Shown: positions 8,196-17,116, counted from the stretch's first letter. The stretch is 63,652 nt of DNA from an uncultured Nocardioidaceae bacterium (GCA_902805845.1 CADCUI010000087.1:1-63652); one strand, 5' to 3'. Notes: generated by a model from the letters alone, not told the origin. Numbers and translations: made by a program.

Positions 8196-9125
8196 TCAGT
8201 AGCCGTGCGTGACCACGTTGAGGAGCTCGGCACCGTCGCGGAGCCGGGTCAGCTGCTCGGTCAGCAGCCGACGGGCCCGCAGCTCCCACCCCGTGGCGCC
8301 GCCACCGACGTGAGGCGTCAGCAGGACCCCCGACAGCCCCCACAACGGGTGCTCGGTGGGCAGCGGCTCCGGGTCGGTGACGTCCAGGGCCGCGCGGAGG
8401 CGGCCCGCCGACACCTCCGCGGTGAGCGCCGAGGTGTCCACGACCGCTCCTCGGGCCACGTTGACGACCACGGCTCCGTCCGCGAGGGCGGCGAGGAAGG
8501 AGCGGTCCACCAGCCCAGCGGTCTCGTCGGTGTGGGGCAGCGTGACGACCACGGCGTCGACAGTCGGGAGGATCTCCGGCACCTGCTCCAGGGTGAGCAC
8601 GCCGGGACGTGACCGCCGCGCCACCAGGAGGACCTCGGCATCCAGCGCACCCAGAGCGGCGGCCACGCGCTGGCCGATGTCGCCGGCTCCGAGGACGAGC
8701 ACGCGCCGCCCGGCGACGGTTCTCGGCTGGTGCGGTGTCCAGTCCCTGTGCTGCTGCTGGCGCAGGTACAGGGGCAGGTCCCGAAGGACGGCCAGCAACC
8801 CCGCGACGGCCAGCTCTGCCGTGCTGGCGCCGTGGATGCTGCGGCCCGAGCACAGCGTCACCCCGCTCGGGACGAGCCTCGGCCAGGGTTCGACACCCGC
8901 GGAGAGCAGCTGCAGCACCCGCAGCCGTGGCAGCCCGCGCAGGGAGTCGGTGACGGTGCCGTCGTCCACGCCGCCGGGATAGGAAGGCACCCACACGGTC
9001 ACGTCCGTGACGTGCGCGGGAACCGGAGGCTCCCCGTCCCAGGCGACGATCTCCGCGGCGTCCCCGACGTCCTCCGACACGGGTCCGGCGAGGGCTGCGG
9101 GCAGGGCGACCTTGAGCGGCTCCAT
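8196..9125 (-). CDS. D-2-hydroxyacid dehydrogenase
   Basis: A 309-residue NAD-dependent 2-hydroxyacid dehydrogenase. The Rossmann motif GAGDIGQ is in the middle, and the three catalytic residues can be placed: Arg in VNVARGAVVD, Glu in DVTDPEPLP and His in LLTPHVGG. It interconverts a 2-oxo acid and a D-2-hydroxy acid in the cytosol; the substrate is not evident. The ATG at 9125 was chosen because the sequence MEPLKVALP matches the usual first strand; a GTG ten codons earlier is possible. It is divergent from the serine-hydrolase-like lipoprotein gene. Confidence 0.9.
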   Translation of the reverse strand: MEPLKVALPAALAGPVSEDVGDAAEIVAWDGEPPVPAHVTDVTVWVPSYPGGVDDGTVTDSLRGLPRLRVLQLLSAGVEPWPRLVPSGVTLCSGRSIHGASTAELAVAGLLAVLRDLPLYLRQQQHRDWTPHQPRTVAGRRVLVLGAGDIGQRVAAALGALDAEVLLVARRSRPGVLTLEQVPEILPTVDAVVVTLPHTDETAGLVDRSFLAALADGAVVVNVARGAVVDTSALTAEVSAGRLRAALDVTDPEPLPTEHPLWGLSGVLLTPHVGGGATGWELRARRLLTEQLTRLRDGAELLNVVTHGY

Positions 9126-9223
9126 GGCGGCACCATGACATAAGCACCTTGACACGGACCATCCGCGTCACTCAGGTAGGACGTGACGCGTCTCGGGGCC
9201 CCACGGACGGCAGGAGGCCGGTG

Positions 9224-10303
9224 GTGTCACGGTCCAGGATGCGCACGTCGGGGCGCACCTCGAGGTGGCGGGGCGTCGTCGTGCTCGCGCTCCTGTCCCT
9301 CACCGTCCCGGCCTGTCAGGGCGAAGGCGACCCGGGATCCCCGACGTCGCTGTCCTCCGTCACGCAGCGAGAGCTGCGCGTCGCTGCCGCGGCGTTCTTC
9401 GCCGACGACACCGGCTACAAGGAGGACGTCAGCGCGCTCCTGGTCCACGTCGACGGCACCCCGGTGGCGGGCCGCTACCAGCAGGCAGTCGCCGAGCAGC
9501 GGCAGCCTCTCGCCGCGGCGACCACGGCGGTCGTCTCGCTCGTCGTCGGCATCGCCCTGGACCGCGGCGACCTCGAGAGCGTCGAGCAGACGCTCGGGGA
9601 GCTGCTGCCCGGCCACTCCCACGCGATGTCGGCCGACGTGCGGGGCATCACCTTGAGACAGCTGCTGACGATGACGGCGGGGTTCCGCGACGACACACGA
9701 CAGTGGCGAACGTCGTCGAGCGGTGAGCGAGGCGACTGGGTCGCGAGCATCCTCCGGTCGCGCAGGGTGCCGACCGACCGGGTGCACGAGGCCTACGCCG
9801 GGTGGCACCTCGTCTCGGCGGTCCTCCGGGAGGCGACCGGCCGGCCGCTGCTCCCGTTCGCCCGTGAGGTGCTGTTCGAACCCCTCGGCATCACCGACGT
9901 CGTCTGGAGGCAGGATCCGCGCGACGTGACGGCGGGCAGCGGCGGTCTCGAGCTGCGGCCGGCCGACTTCGCCAAGGTGGGACAGCTGATGCTCGACGAC
10001 GGCCGGTGGCGCGGCGCCCAGGTGGTCCCCAGCAGCTGGACGCGCGAGGCGACACAGCCGCAGGTGACCTTCCCCCAGTTCGTCGAGCCGTCGGGTCAGT
10101 ACGGGTACGGCTGGTGGGTCCTGGACGCGCACGGGCACCCGGCGTTCGCAGCCACCGATCGCACCGGCCAGATCCTCGAGGTGGTCCCGCACCACCGCCT
10201 CGTCGTCGTGGTCACCACCCGCATCGGCGCCATCTCCCGGGTGGGGGTGTGGGGACCGCTGTCGTGGGTGGCCCAGCTCGTCGTCCCGGTCCTGGACGGG
10301 TAG
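9224..10303 (+). CDS. beta-lactamase-fold lipoprotein lacking the SxxK motif
   Basis: A 359-residue protein that follows the pfam00144 serine-hydrolase pattern from end to end: SLVVGIALDRG, ITLRQLLTMTAGF, RPADFAKVGQLMLDDG and a closing GYGWWV strand. Residues 17-31 form a lipoprotein signal with lipobox VPAC (Cys31), so it should be anchored outside the membrane. Where relatives have Ser-x-x-Lys, this protein has Ala98-Ala-Thr-Thr101, so both nucleophile and base are missing; the Tyr of the second motif is kept (YAGWHL). It is therefore likely a binding or regulatory pseudo-enzyme. GTG at 9224 was chosen because AGGAGG lies 6 nt upstream; a TTG at 9149 gives a longer frame without support. 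Confidence 0.85.
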   Translation: MSRSRMRTSGRTSRWRGVVVLALLSLTVPACQGEGDPGSPTSLSSVTQRELRVAAAAFFADDTGYKEDVSALLVHVDGTPVAGRYQQAVAEQRQPLAAATTAVVSLVVGIALDRGDLESVEQTLGELLPGHSHAMSADVRGITLRQLLTMTAGFRDDTRQWRTSSSGERGDWVASILRSRRVPTDRVHEAYAGWHLVSAVLREATGRPLLPFAREVLFEPLGITDVVWRQDPRDVTAGSGGLELRPADFAKVGQLMLDDGRWRGAQVVPSSWTREATQPQVTFPQFVEPSGQYGYGWWVLDAHGHPAFAATDRTGQILEVVPHHRLVVVVTTRIGAISRVGVWGPLSWVAQLVVPVLDG

Positions 10304-10321
10304 CCGGCTCACTGTCCCCGG

Positions 10322-10636
10322 CTACTCCTGCTCGGCCTCGAACAGCGCACGGCGCTCACGCGCGGTGCTCATGGCCGCCAGGAACTTCTCGTCGTACGCC
10401 GGGTCCCCGGCCGGGATCGTGGCGACCACGTGCTCGTTCAGCACGCTGGCAGCACCCTGCCTCGTCTTCTGGAGGACGACGCGGGTGACCCCCTTGGCGT
10501 CGTAGTGAGTGACCCGCCACTCCCCGCGCGTCGCTGCGAGACTCGCCTCGTCCTGCAAGCGCGGCCACAGCATGGCGGTGCCGTAGACAAGCATGCCCAG
10601 GATGACCACCACGACCGCCGCCTCGAGCAGGACCAT
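10322..10636 (-). CDS. small membrane-anchored hypothetical protein
   Basis: A protein of about 104 residues. One membrane segment near the N-terminus (LLEAAVVVVILGMLVYGTAM) is followed by a soluble domain of about 75 residues with a WRVTHYDAKGVTRVVLQK beta pair. I do not recognise the family. The first ATG in frame (10636) is taken as the start; a TTG eight codons earlier is the alternative. It converges on the serine-hydrolase-like gene and is divergent from the gamma-glutamyltransferase gene. Confidence 0.65.
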   Translation of the reverse strand: MVLLEAAVVVVILGMLVYGTAMLWPRLQDEASLAATRGEWRVTHYDAKGVTRVVLQKTRQGAASVLNEHVVATIPAGDPAYDEKFLAAMSTARERRALFEAEQE

Positions 10637-10677
10637 GTCTCCATTGTCGGCCTTCGTCAAGGCTTAGGGTTCGCCTC

Positions 10678-12267
10678 ATGACCGAGCCCGCAGGCCCCGC
10701 GCGTGGGAGGCGTGGAGGGCGTGGAGGGCGTGGGGTTGCGGTCGCCGCTCCCAACGACCTCGCAGCGCAGGCAGGCGTCGGTGTGGCCCTCGACGGGGGC
10801 AACGCCGTCGACGCGGCGGTGGCGGCCGCGGTCACGACCATGGTCACCGAGCCTGGGCTCGTGTCCCTCACCGCTGGCGGCTTCGTGACGGTCCAGCCCG
10901 GCCAGGGTGCGCCCTTCACCGTCGACGGCGGGGTGGAGATGCCCGGCCGGGGGCTCCCGCCGGAGCGGTTCGGCCAGGCGGTGTGGGAGGTGCACACGCC
11001 GTACGCCGGCGGCACCCGGATGACGATCGGGCCGGGTTCGGTCGCCACTCCCGGTGCGCTGAAGGCTCTCGACAGCGCCTGGCGAAGGCACGGCTCGCTG
11101 CCCTGGCAGCGGCTCCTGGAGCCGGCGGTGTCGGCCGCCGAGGGGTTCCCGCACGGCAGCGCCTCGTTCTACTACCTCTCCTACGTGCACGAGCAGATCT
11201 TCGGCTGGCACCCCGACAGCCGTGCCGCCCTGCTCGGCCCGGACGGAACCCTGGTGCCGGTGGGCCAGCGGGTGGTCGTGCCGCACCTGGCCGAGACCGT
11301 GCGCCAGCTCGCCGAGGAGGGCGCCGACGCGATGTACCGCGGCGACCTCGCCATCGTGGTCGCCGAGCACGTCGGTGCCGCCGGCGGCATCCTCACCCGC
11401 GGGGACCTGGAGGCCTACGCGGCGGTGGTGCGGCCGTCGCTGGTGGTAGGCACCGGCGCCTGGCGGCTCGCCACCAACCCGCCACCGGCCGCCGGCGGTG
11501 TCGCCGTCGCGGCGCTCCTGGCGCTTCTCGACGGCCTGCCGCAAGGAAGCTCCTGGTCGCCCGAGGAGCTGCGTGTCCTCGCCCGGGCCCAGGCCTTGGT
11601 GCTGGGCTCCGGGCTCGCCGATCCCGACAGCGAGGAGCAGCGGACCGCTCAGGCCGAGCGGCTGCTCGCCCGCATCCGCGCGTCGGGGCGACTGGCCCTG
11701 AGCTCACCGAGCACCGCGACGGTGTCTGCCGTGGACGAGCGCGGTGGGGCGTGCGCGGTGACGGTCTCGTCCGGCTACGGCTCCGGCATGACCGTGCCGG
11801 GCACCGGTCTGGCGCTCAACAACTGCCTCGGTGAGCAGGAGCTGCTGGCCGGTGGGCCGCACACGCTCGACCCGGGGACGCGGCTGACGTCGAACATGGC
11901 GCCGTCGGTGGGTCGGCGGGACGCCGACGGGGCGGTCCTGGCCCTGGGGTCACCCGGCTCGGACCGCATCGTGACGGCGATCGCCCAGGTCCTCGCGCTC
12001 TTCGGCAACGCGGGTCTCGACCTTCACACCGCCATCTCCCGGCCCCGGATGCACATGCGGGTGCGTCCCCAGGAGGACCCGCCGGTGCTCCTCGACCACG
12101 AGGAGGACCTCGCCGTGCCGCTCGACACCGGCTTCCCCCTGCGCAGCATGCCGTCGCACTCGATGTACTTCGGAGGGGTCAACGCCGCACTCTGGACACC
12201 GGCGCTCGGGCTGCTCGCGTCGGGCGATCCGCGCCGCGCCGGCGCCGTCGCCGTCCACGCCGGCTGA
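10678..12267 (+). CDS. gamma-glutamyltransferase family protein
   Basis: A 529-residue Ntn-hydrolase of the gamma-glutamyltranspeptidase family. The N-terminal part has the family strand VAVAAPNDLAAQAGVGVALD and GNAVDAAVAA; the chain would be cut before Thr346 in SPSTATVSAVD, the place of the catalytic Thr. Canonical enzymes read T-T-H there; here it is T-A-T, and the oxyanion-hole motif GSPGG is GSPGS. The catalytic Thr is kept, so self-cleavage is possible, but the altered neighbours make another acyl substrate (as in cephalosporin acylases) plausible. No signal peptide is seen, unlike classical periplasmic GGT. It stands alone between a small divergent gene and a hydrolase. Confidence 0.85.
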   Translation: MTEPAGPARGRRGGRGGRGVAVAAPNDLAAQAGVGVALDGGNAVDAAVAAAVTTMVTEPGLVSLTAGGFVTVQPGQGAPFTVDGGVEMPGRGLPPERFGQAVWEVHTPYAGGTRMTIGPGSVATPGALKALDSAWRRHGSLPWQRLLEPAVSAAEGFPHGSASFYYLSYVHEQIFGWHPDSRAALLGPDGTLVPVGQRVVVPHLAETVRQLAEEGADAMYRGDLAIVVAEHVGAAGGILTRGDLEAYAAVVRPSLVVGTGAWRLATNPPPAAGGVAVAALLALLDGLPQGSSWSPEELRVLARAQALVLGSGLADPDSEEQRTAQAERLLARIRASGRLALSSPSTATVSAVDERGGACAVTVSSGYGSGMTVPGTGLALNNCLGEQELLAGGPHTLDPGTRLTSNMAPSVGRRDADGAVLALGSPGSDRIVTAIAQVLALFGNAGLDLHTAISRPRMHMRVRPQEDPPVLLDHEEDLAVPLDTGFPLRSMPSHSMYFGGVNAALWTPALGLLASGDPRRAGAVAVHAG

Positions 12268-12340
12268 CCACGCCTCTGCCAGCAGTGCCGGGCCGGGTGG
12301 GTCGCTTGTCGCCTGCCCCTGCGGGGGTCACGATGACGGC

Positions 12341-13153
12341 GTGGGTGGCCTGGAGCTCGTCCCGGTCGGCGACGTCGACCTCGAGGTCGAGGTGCTCGGC
12401 GAGGGCGATGCCGTCGTGATCGTCCAGACTGCTCTCACGGCCGACGAGCTGCGCCCGTTGGCCCAGCACACGGCGGCGGCGGGCTTCCGGGTCGTCCACT
12501 ATCACCGCCGCGGCTACGCCGGAAGCGGGTCGTCATTCCGCGCCGGTTCCATGGCCGCCGAGGCAGCCGACTGCCGGGCGCTGATGATCGCGCTGGACCT
12601 GGTGCCGGCTCACGTCGTGGGAGTGAGCTTCAGCGCCGCGATCGCGCTCGACCTGGCCACCTCCGCCCCTGCCACGGTGCGGACCCTGACCGTCGTGGAA
12701 CCCCCTCCCGTGGGGGTTCCCGGCGCTGCGGAGTTCGTCGCGGTCAACGAGCACCTCCTCGAGGTCTTCGGTGCCGACGGTGCCGCGGTGGCGCTGGACG
12801 AGTTCCTCACCATGCTCGCCGGGCACGACTGGCGCCGCGAGTCCGAGCGCGCGCTACCGGGGTCCGTGGAGGCGATGGAGCGCGATGCCACCACCTTCTT
12901 CGAGTCCGACGTGCCCGCCCTGATCTCCTGGGACTTCGGTGCCCGGGAGGCCGCGGAGATCGGGTGCCCGGTGCTGTACGTCAGTGGCAGCGACAGCGGC
13001 CCGTGGTTCGCCGAGATGCGCAAGCGCATGCTGGACCTCCTGCCGACCGCCGAGGACGCAATCGCGGAAGGAGCCGGCCACCTGGTCGCCTCCACCCATG
13101 CCTGGTGGCTCTCCCGGCTGCTGGTGGACTTCCTGCGCCGGCAGCCGTCCTGA
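12341..13153 (+). CDS. alpha/beta hydrolase
   Basis: A 270-residue alpha/beta-fold hydrolase. The nucleophile elbow is GVSFSA (serine after GV), the acid is probably in the strand VLYVSGSDS and the histidine in EGAGHLVAS. The oxyanion region reads YHRRGYAGSG. It starts with GTG (an ATG 8 nt earlier is out of frame). The natural substrate cannot be read from sequence. It converges on the DUF305 gene with 13 nt between stops. Confidence 0.9.
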   Translation: MGGLELVPVGDVDLEVEVLGEGDAVVIVQTALTADELRPLAQHTAAAGFRVVHYHRRGYAGSGSSFRAGSMAAEAADCRALMIALDLVPAHVVGVSFSAAIALDLATSAPATVRTLTVVEPPPVGVPGAAEFVAVNEHLLEVFGADGAAVALDEFLTMLAGHDWRRESERALPGSVEAMERDATTFFESDVPALISWDFGAREAAEIGCPVLYVSGSDSGPWFAEMRKRMLDLLPTAEDAIAEGAGHLVASTHAWWLSRLLVDFLRRQPS

Positions 13154-13166
13154 CCTGAGCGGGGGG

Positions 13167-13544
13167 TCAGTGAGAGGAGTGGTCGGCATCGGGTGCGGTG
13201 TCGTAGCCCCACTCCTGCTGCCACTGCTTCATCCGCGCGATCTCCTTCTCCTGCGCGGTGATGACGGCTTCCGACAGGTCCTTGATCTCGCGGTGCTCGG
13301 CTCGAGAGGCAGAGAGCCTGGCCATGTCGAGCGCCCCCTGGTGGTGCTCGATCATGCTGGTGATGAACGCTTCGTCGAAGTCGTCCCCGGTCTTCCCCTC
13401 GAGGTCGTCCGACATCTGGCTCATCGTCATCTGCGAGCCGCCCGAGCCGGAGTCTTCCTCCTCGAGGTACGTCGCCGCGGTCGACACCACGAGCCCTCCG
13501 AGAAGGAAGCCGATGATGCCGAACGCGAGTGCTTTGGTGTCCAT
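13167..13544 (-). CDS. DUF305 protein, copper-associated
   Basis: A 125-residue protein with one N-terminal membrane anchor (ALAFGIIGFLLGGLVVSTAA) and an exported DUF305 domain. The domain shows the family pattern FITSMIEHHQGALDMA and a second helix with AQEKEIARMKQW, a four-helix ferritin-like bundle with Met and His side chains suited to metal binding; the tail ends DHSSH. DUF305 proteins are frequently found in copper and other metal resistance loci. It lies 39 nt after the DUF4396 gene and probably shares its CsoR-type control. Confidence 0.9.
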   Translation of the reverse strand: MDTKALAFGIIGFLLGGLVVSTAATYLEEEDSGSGGSQMTMSQMSDDLEGKTGDDFDEAFITSMIEHHQGALDMARLSASRAEHREIKDLSEAVITAQEKEIARMKQWQQEWGYDTAPDADHSSH

Positions 13545-13583
13545 GGTCTTCTCCTCGTACGTGGAGCCGCAGTCCTGGCTGGG

Positions 13584-14075
13584 TCAGCCGTGCGCGTGCT
13601 GTTCGTGGTCCTGAGCGGTGTGCGCCTCGTGCTGGTGGTAGCGGTGAGTCAGCGCATGCCCCTTGCCCTTGGAGAGCAGCCAGCGGTTGACGGGGTACGC
13701 CGCGACGAAGGCGGCGCCCAGCGCGATGGTCATCGACACCCAGAACAGCGGGTTGACCAGCCCCGCATCCATGGCTCCCGGAATGAGTGCCATCACGAGG
13801 TTGTCGACGATCTCCATCGTGGCGATCGAGAGAGTGTCGGCGGCGAACACCACCGACAAGGCCGAGAAGAAGGCCACGCCCGCCTGCAGCAGCGGCAAGG
13901 TCGACAGCGCGTAGCCGAACAGGAACGCCAGACCGACCGCGAGCGCGATGGTGGCGCCGTCGCTGAACCCCGCGGCGGTGCCGATCATCAGGCCGAGGAT
14001 CTCCCCTATCGCACAACCGGTGAGGCAGTGGAGCGTCGCACTCGCGGCCAAAGAGTTGAGGTTGTCCGACTGCAT
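13584..14075 (-). CDS. DUF4396 membrane protein, copper-associated
   Basis: A 163-residue membrane protein of the DUF4396 family with four hydrophobic segments (for example ATIALAVGLAFLFGYALS and FWVSMTIALGAAFVAAY), the motif TLHCLTGCAIGEILG near the N-terminus, and a His-rich cytoplasmic or periplasmic tail ending HEQHAHG. The paired cysteines and the histidine tail would suit metal binding. Its promoter region holds two CsoR-like operators, which supports a role in copper handling. The DUF305 gene follows on the same strand. Confidence 0.9.
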   Translation of the reverse strand: MQSDNLNSLAASATLHCLTGCAIGEILGLMIGTAAGFSDGATIALAVGLAFLFGYALSTLPLLQAGVAFFSALSVVFAADTLSIATMEIVDNLVMALIPGAMDAGLVNPLFWVSMTIALGAAFVAAYPVNRWLLSKGKGHALTHRYHQHEAHTAQDHEQHAHG

Positions 14076-14092
14076 GTCCCCTGCTTCCCATG

Positions 14093-14129
14093 TACCCCCG
14101 GGGGGTATGACTGATACCCCCCTAGGGTA
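14093..14129 (-). promoter_or_regulatory. tandem CsoR-like copper operators
   Basis: Two G/C-tract inverted repeats of the CsoR type lie 18-54 nt before the DUF4396 start: TACCCCCGGGGGGTA at 14093-14107 and TACCCCCCTAGGGTA at 14115-14129. CsoR and related repressors bind TACCC(N5)GGGTA type sites and let go when Cu(I) binds. No csoR gene is in the window. Confidence 0.75.
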
Positions 14130-14191
14130 CCCCGCACGTGCCGGCAGTCAACCCCACGGCCAGCAGATCCCCCGCCGAGAGCTCTCGGCCG

Positions 14192-15118
14192 TCACTGAGG
14201 GCGGGCGTTGACGACGCGGCTGGGGCTGGGCCGCCCGAGATGTCCGGCCAGCCACCTGCTCGTCTCGACCAACGAGGCGAGATCGATGCCGGTCTCGATG
14301 CCGAGTCCGTCCAGCATCCAGACCAGGTCCTCGGTGGCGAGGTTTCCGGTGGCGGACTCGGCGTACGGGCAGCCACCGAGGCCGCCGGCACTGGCGTCGA
14401 AGGTCGTGACCCCGTGGCGCAGGGCGGCGTAGGTGTTGGTGAGGGCCTGCCCGTAGGTGTCGTGGAAGTGCATGGCGAGCCGGTCGTCGGCGACCCCGGC
14501 TGCGTTGAAGGCGTCGAGCAGCGCGGTCACGTGGCCGGGGGTGCCCACCCCGGTGGTGTCGCCGAGGGAGAGCTGGTAGGTCCCGAGCTCCAGCAGGCGT
14601 CTCCCGACGTCGACGACCTGGTCGACGGGCACCCGGCCCTCCCACGGATCCCCGAAGCACATCGACACATAGGCCCGTACGTCCATCCCCTCCGCTCGCG
14701 CACGAGCGACGGTCGGCTCGAACATCGAGAACTGCTCCTCCAGGGAGCGGTTCAGGTTGCGCCGGGCGAAGGTCTCCGTGGCGCTGCCGAAGATCGCGAT
14801 GTGCCGAACCCCTTCGGCGAGCGCCCGGTCGAGGCCCCGCTCGTTGGGCACGAGCACCGGCATCGGCGTGGCTCCCCGGTGGTCGACCCGGGCGAGCAAC
14901 GCCTCGGCATCGGCCAGCTGGGGTACCCACCGAGGGTGCACGAAGCTCGTCACCTCGACGATCTTGAGGCCGGCTGCGACGAGCCGGGTGACGAGCTCGG
15001 CCTTGACCTCCACCGGAAGGACCGTCTGCTCGTTCTGCAGCCCGTCCCTGGGACCGACCTCGTAGACGAGCACCCGGCTCGGAAGAGTCGGGTCGGGCAC
15101 CACCATCGGTAGGTTCAC
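14192..15118 (-). CDS. hydroxymethylglutaryl-CoA lyase
   Basis: A 308-residue HMG-CoA lyase of the DRE-TIM metallolyase family, which splits HMG-CoA into acetoacetate and acetyl-CoA in the last step of leucine breakdown. Visible motifs are EVGPRDGLQNE (the Arg-Asp pair of the active site), the metal-binding HFHDTYGQ, and the signature GGLGGCPYAESATGN with the essential Cys. The GTG start overlaps the TGA of the carboxylase alpha gene (GTGA), so the two are translationally coupled. Confidence 0.95.
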   Translation of the reverse strand: MNLPMVVPDPTLPSRVLVYEVGPRDGLQNEQTVLPVEVKAELVTRLVAAGLKIVEVTSFVHPRWVPQLADAEALLARVDHRGATPMPVLVPNERGLDRALAEGVRHIAIFGSATETFARRNLNRSLEEQFSMFEPTVARARAEGMDVRAYVSMCFGDPWEGRVPVDQVVDVGRRLLELGTYQLSLGDTTGVGTPGHVTALLDAFNAAGVADDRLAMHFHDTYGQALTNTYAALRHGVTTFDASAGGLGGCPYAESATGNLATEDLVWMLDGLGIETGIDLASLVETSRWLAGHLGRPSPSRVVNARPQ

Positions 15119-17109
15119 GTCGCCTCCACCTCGAAGAGAGCCGCGCCGAGGGCGACCTGCCGCCCGGCCGTCGCCGACACGGTCGCGACCGTCCCGTCGA
15201 ACGGCGCCTTCAGGGACAGCTCCATCTTCATCGCCTCCAGCACAACCAGCACCTGGCCCGCTCCCACCAGCTCTCCCGGCTCGACGTCGACCCGCAGCAC
15301 CGTCCCCGGCATCGGGGCAGTGACGACCCCGTCGCCCACCGAGACCCGGCGGCCGCCCGGGCCGAAGGCGTCAGGTCGCTGAAGCACGAAGGTGTGACCC
15401 AGGTGGCTCAGCTCGACCTGGTGGGGCCCGACCATCACGGCGGCCTCGTGCACCAGCCCGTCGATCTCCAGCCGGTGCACGCCTTCCTCGTGGGCGACCG
15501 GCGCCACCCGGTGCTCCCGCTCCCCGCCGACCCGGACGGTGCCGGAGCCGACCTGGAACACCAGCGGGTCACCGTCCACCACGAGCTCGACCATGACCGG
15601 TGCCGACGGGCCCGCCAGCCGCCAGCCGTCCCCGGTGCCGAACGGGTCCTCGGCACGGGTTCCCGTGCCACCGTGGGCCAGCGCCCAGGCCCCGATCACC
15701 GCCACGACCGAGGAGTCGGGAGGCCGCAGCTCGTCGGGGTGAGTGTCCAGCCAGGCCGTGTCGACCTGGTTGTCCCGGAACGCGTCGGAGGCGGCCAGCG
15801 CGCGGAGGAAGCCGAGGTTCGTCGTGAGCCCGAGGATCGCGGTGTCGTCGAGCGCGTCGACCAAGGCCCGGCGGGCGGCCTCCCGCGTCGGCCCCCGGAC
15901 GATCACCTTGCCGAGCATCGGGTCGTAGGCCGTGCTCACCTCCGCGCCCGTGGACAGCGCCTCATCGACCCGCGCGCGGGGCGACCAACGCACGTACGAC
16001 GCCACCCCTGCCTGGGGGAGGAAGCCGCCGAATGCGTCCTCCGCATACACCCGGGCCTCGATCGCGTGGCCCTGGCAGCGGACGTCGTCCTGGGTGAACG
16101 GCAGCGGCTCGCCGGCCGCCACGCGCAGCTGGAGGTCGACCAGGTCCAGCGGCTCCCCCGCCACCGTGACCACCGACTCGGTCACCGGGTGCTCGACCTG
16201 CAGCCGGGTGTTCATCTCGAGGAAGTAGACGTCCTCGGCACCGGGCTCGCCGGCGACGAGGAACTCCACCGTGCCCGCGTTCTGGTAGCCGACCTGCCGG
16301 GCCAGCGAGACCGCGGAGTCGAGCAGCACCGTGCGGGCGGCCGGGGAGATGGTCGGGGCGGGTGCCTCCTCGAGGACCTTCTGATGGCGCCGCTGCGACG
16401 AGCAGTCCCGCTCGTAGAGGTGGACCACGGAGCCCTGGCTGTCGCCCAGGACCTGCACCTCCACGTGCCGGCCGTGCTCGACGTACCTCTCGAGCAGGAT
16501 GGTGTCGTCGCCGAACGCCGCGGCCGCCTCCCGGCGAGCTGCGGCGATCGCAGCCTCGAGGTGCTCCGGCTCTCGGACGACCCGCATGCCCTTGCCGCCG
16601 CCGCCTGCCGCGGCCTTGACCAGCACCGGGAACCCCGCCGCCGGCTCCGGGTCCTCGTCGGTGGCGCGCCCCGCAGCGGCAGTCCCGCCCGTGGCCGGGA
16701 GCTCGAAGCGGGGCACCACAGGCACTCCGGCCGCGACCGCGACCTCGCGGGCCAGGTCCTTGCGACCCATCTGCTCCATGACGTCGGCCGACGGACCCAC
16801 GAACGTCAGACCCGCGTCGACGACGGCCCTGGCGAACGCCGCACGCTCGGAGAGGAAGCCGTAGCCGGGGTGGACCGCGTCGGCCCCGGTGCGCCGGGCT
16901 GCGTCGAGGAGCGCCTCGATGCGCAGGTAGGACTCCGCCGCCGGGGTGGGTCCGATCCTCACCGCGACGTCGGCCGCCCGGACATGCGGGGCACCACGAT
17001 CGGCATCGGAGTACACCGCGACGGTCCGCAACCCCCGCCGGCGTGCGGAGGCGATGATGCGCGACGCGATCTCGCCGCGGTTGGCGACGAGCAGGGTGGC
17101 AATCGTCAT
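15115..17109 (-). CDS. methylcrotonyl-CoA carboxylase alpha (biotin-carrying) subunit
   Basis: A 664-residue protein with biotin carboxylase at residues 1-450 (ATP-grasp loop AAAGGGGKGMRVV, EMNTRLQVEHPVTE), a middle linker domain, and a C-terminal biotinyl domain with the lysine in VLEAMKMEL. It carboxylates biotin with ATP and bicarbonate and hands the carboxyl group to the beta subunit encoded 7 nt upstream. Position beside HMG-CoA lyase points to 3-methylcrotonyl-CoA rather than propionyl- or acetyl-CoA. The start is MTIATLLVANRGEIA at 17109; the reading frame upstream of it is antisense noise over the beta gene. Confidence 0.93.
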   Translation of the reverse strand: MTIATLLVANRGEIASRIIASARRRGLRTVAVYSDADRGAPHVRAADVAVRIGPTPAAESYLRIEALLDAARRTGADAVHPGYGFLSERAAFARAVVDAGLTFVGPSADVMEQMGRKDLAREVAVAAGVPVVPRFELPATGGTAAAGRATDEDPEPAAGFPVLVKAAAGGGGKGMRVVREPEHLEAAIAAARREAAAAFGDDTILLERYVEHGRHVEVQVLGDSQGSVVHLYERDCSSQRRHQKVLEEAPAPTISPAARTVLLDSAVSLARQVGYQNAGTVEFLVAGEPGAEDVYFLEMNTRLQVEHPVTESVVTVAGEPLDLVDLQLRVAAGEPLPFTQDDVRCQGHAIEARVYAEDAFGGFLPQAGVASYVRWSPRARVDEALSTGAEVSTAYDPMLGKVIVRGPTREAARRALVDALDDTAILGLTTNLGFLRALAASDAFRDNQVDTAWLDTHPDELRPPDSSVVAVIGAWALAHGGTGTRAEDPFGTGDGWRLAGPSAPVMVELVVDGDPLVFQVGSGTVRVGGEREHRVAPVAHEEGVHRLEIDGLVHEAAVMVGPHQVELSHLGHTFVLQRPDAFGPGGRRVSVGDGVVTAPMPGTVLRVDVEPGELVGAGQVLVVLEAMKMELSLKAPFDGTVATVSATAGRQVALGAALFEVEAT

Positions 17110-17116
17110 CGCGGTG

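Noticed and set aside
9149-9223. TTG start for the serine-hydrolase-like lipoprotein
   Set aside because: No ribosome binding site, and it would place 25 polar residues before the lipoprotein signal; GTG 9224 has AGGAGG at the right spacing.
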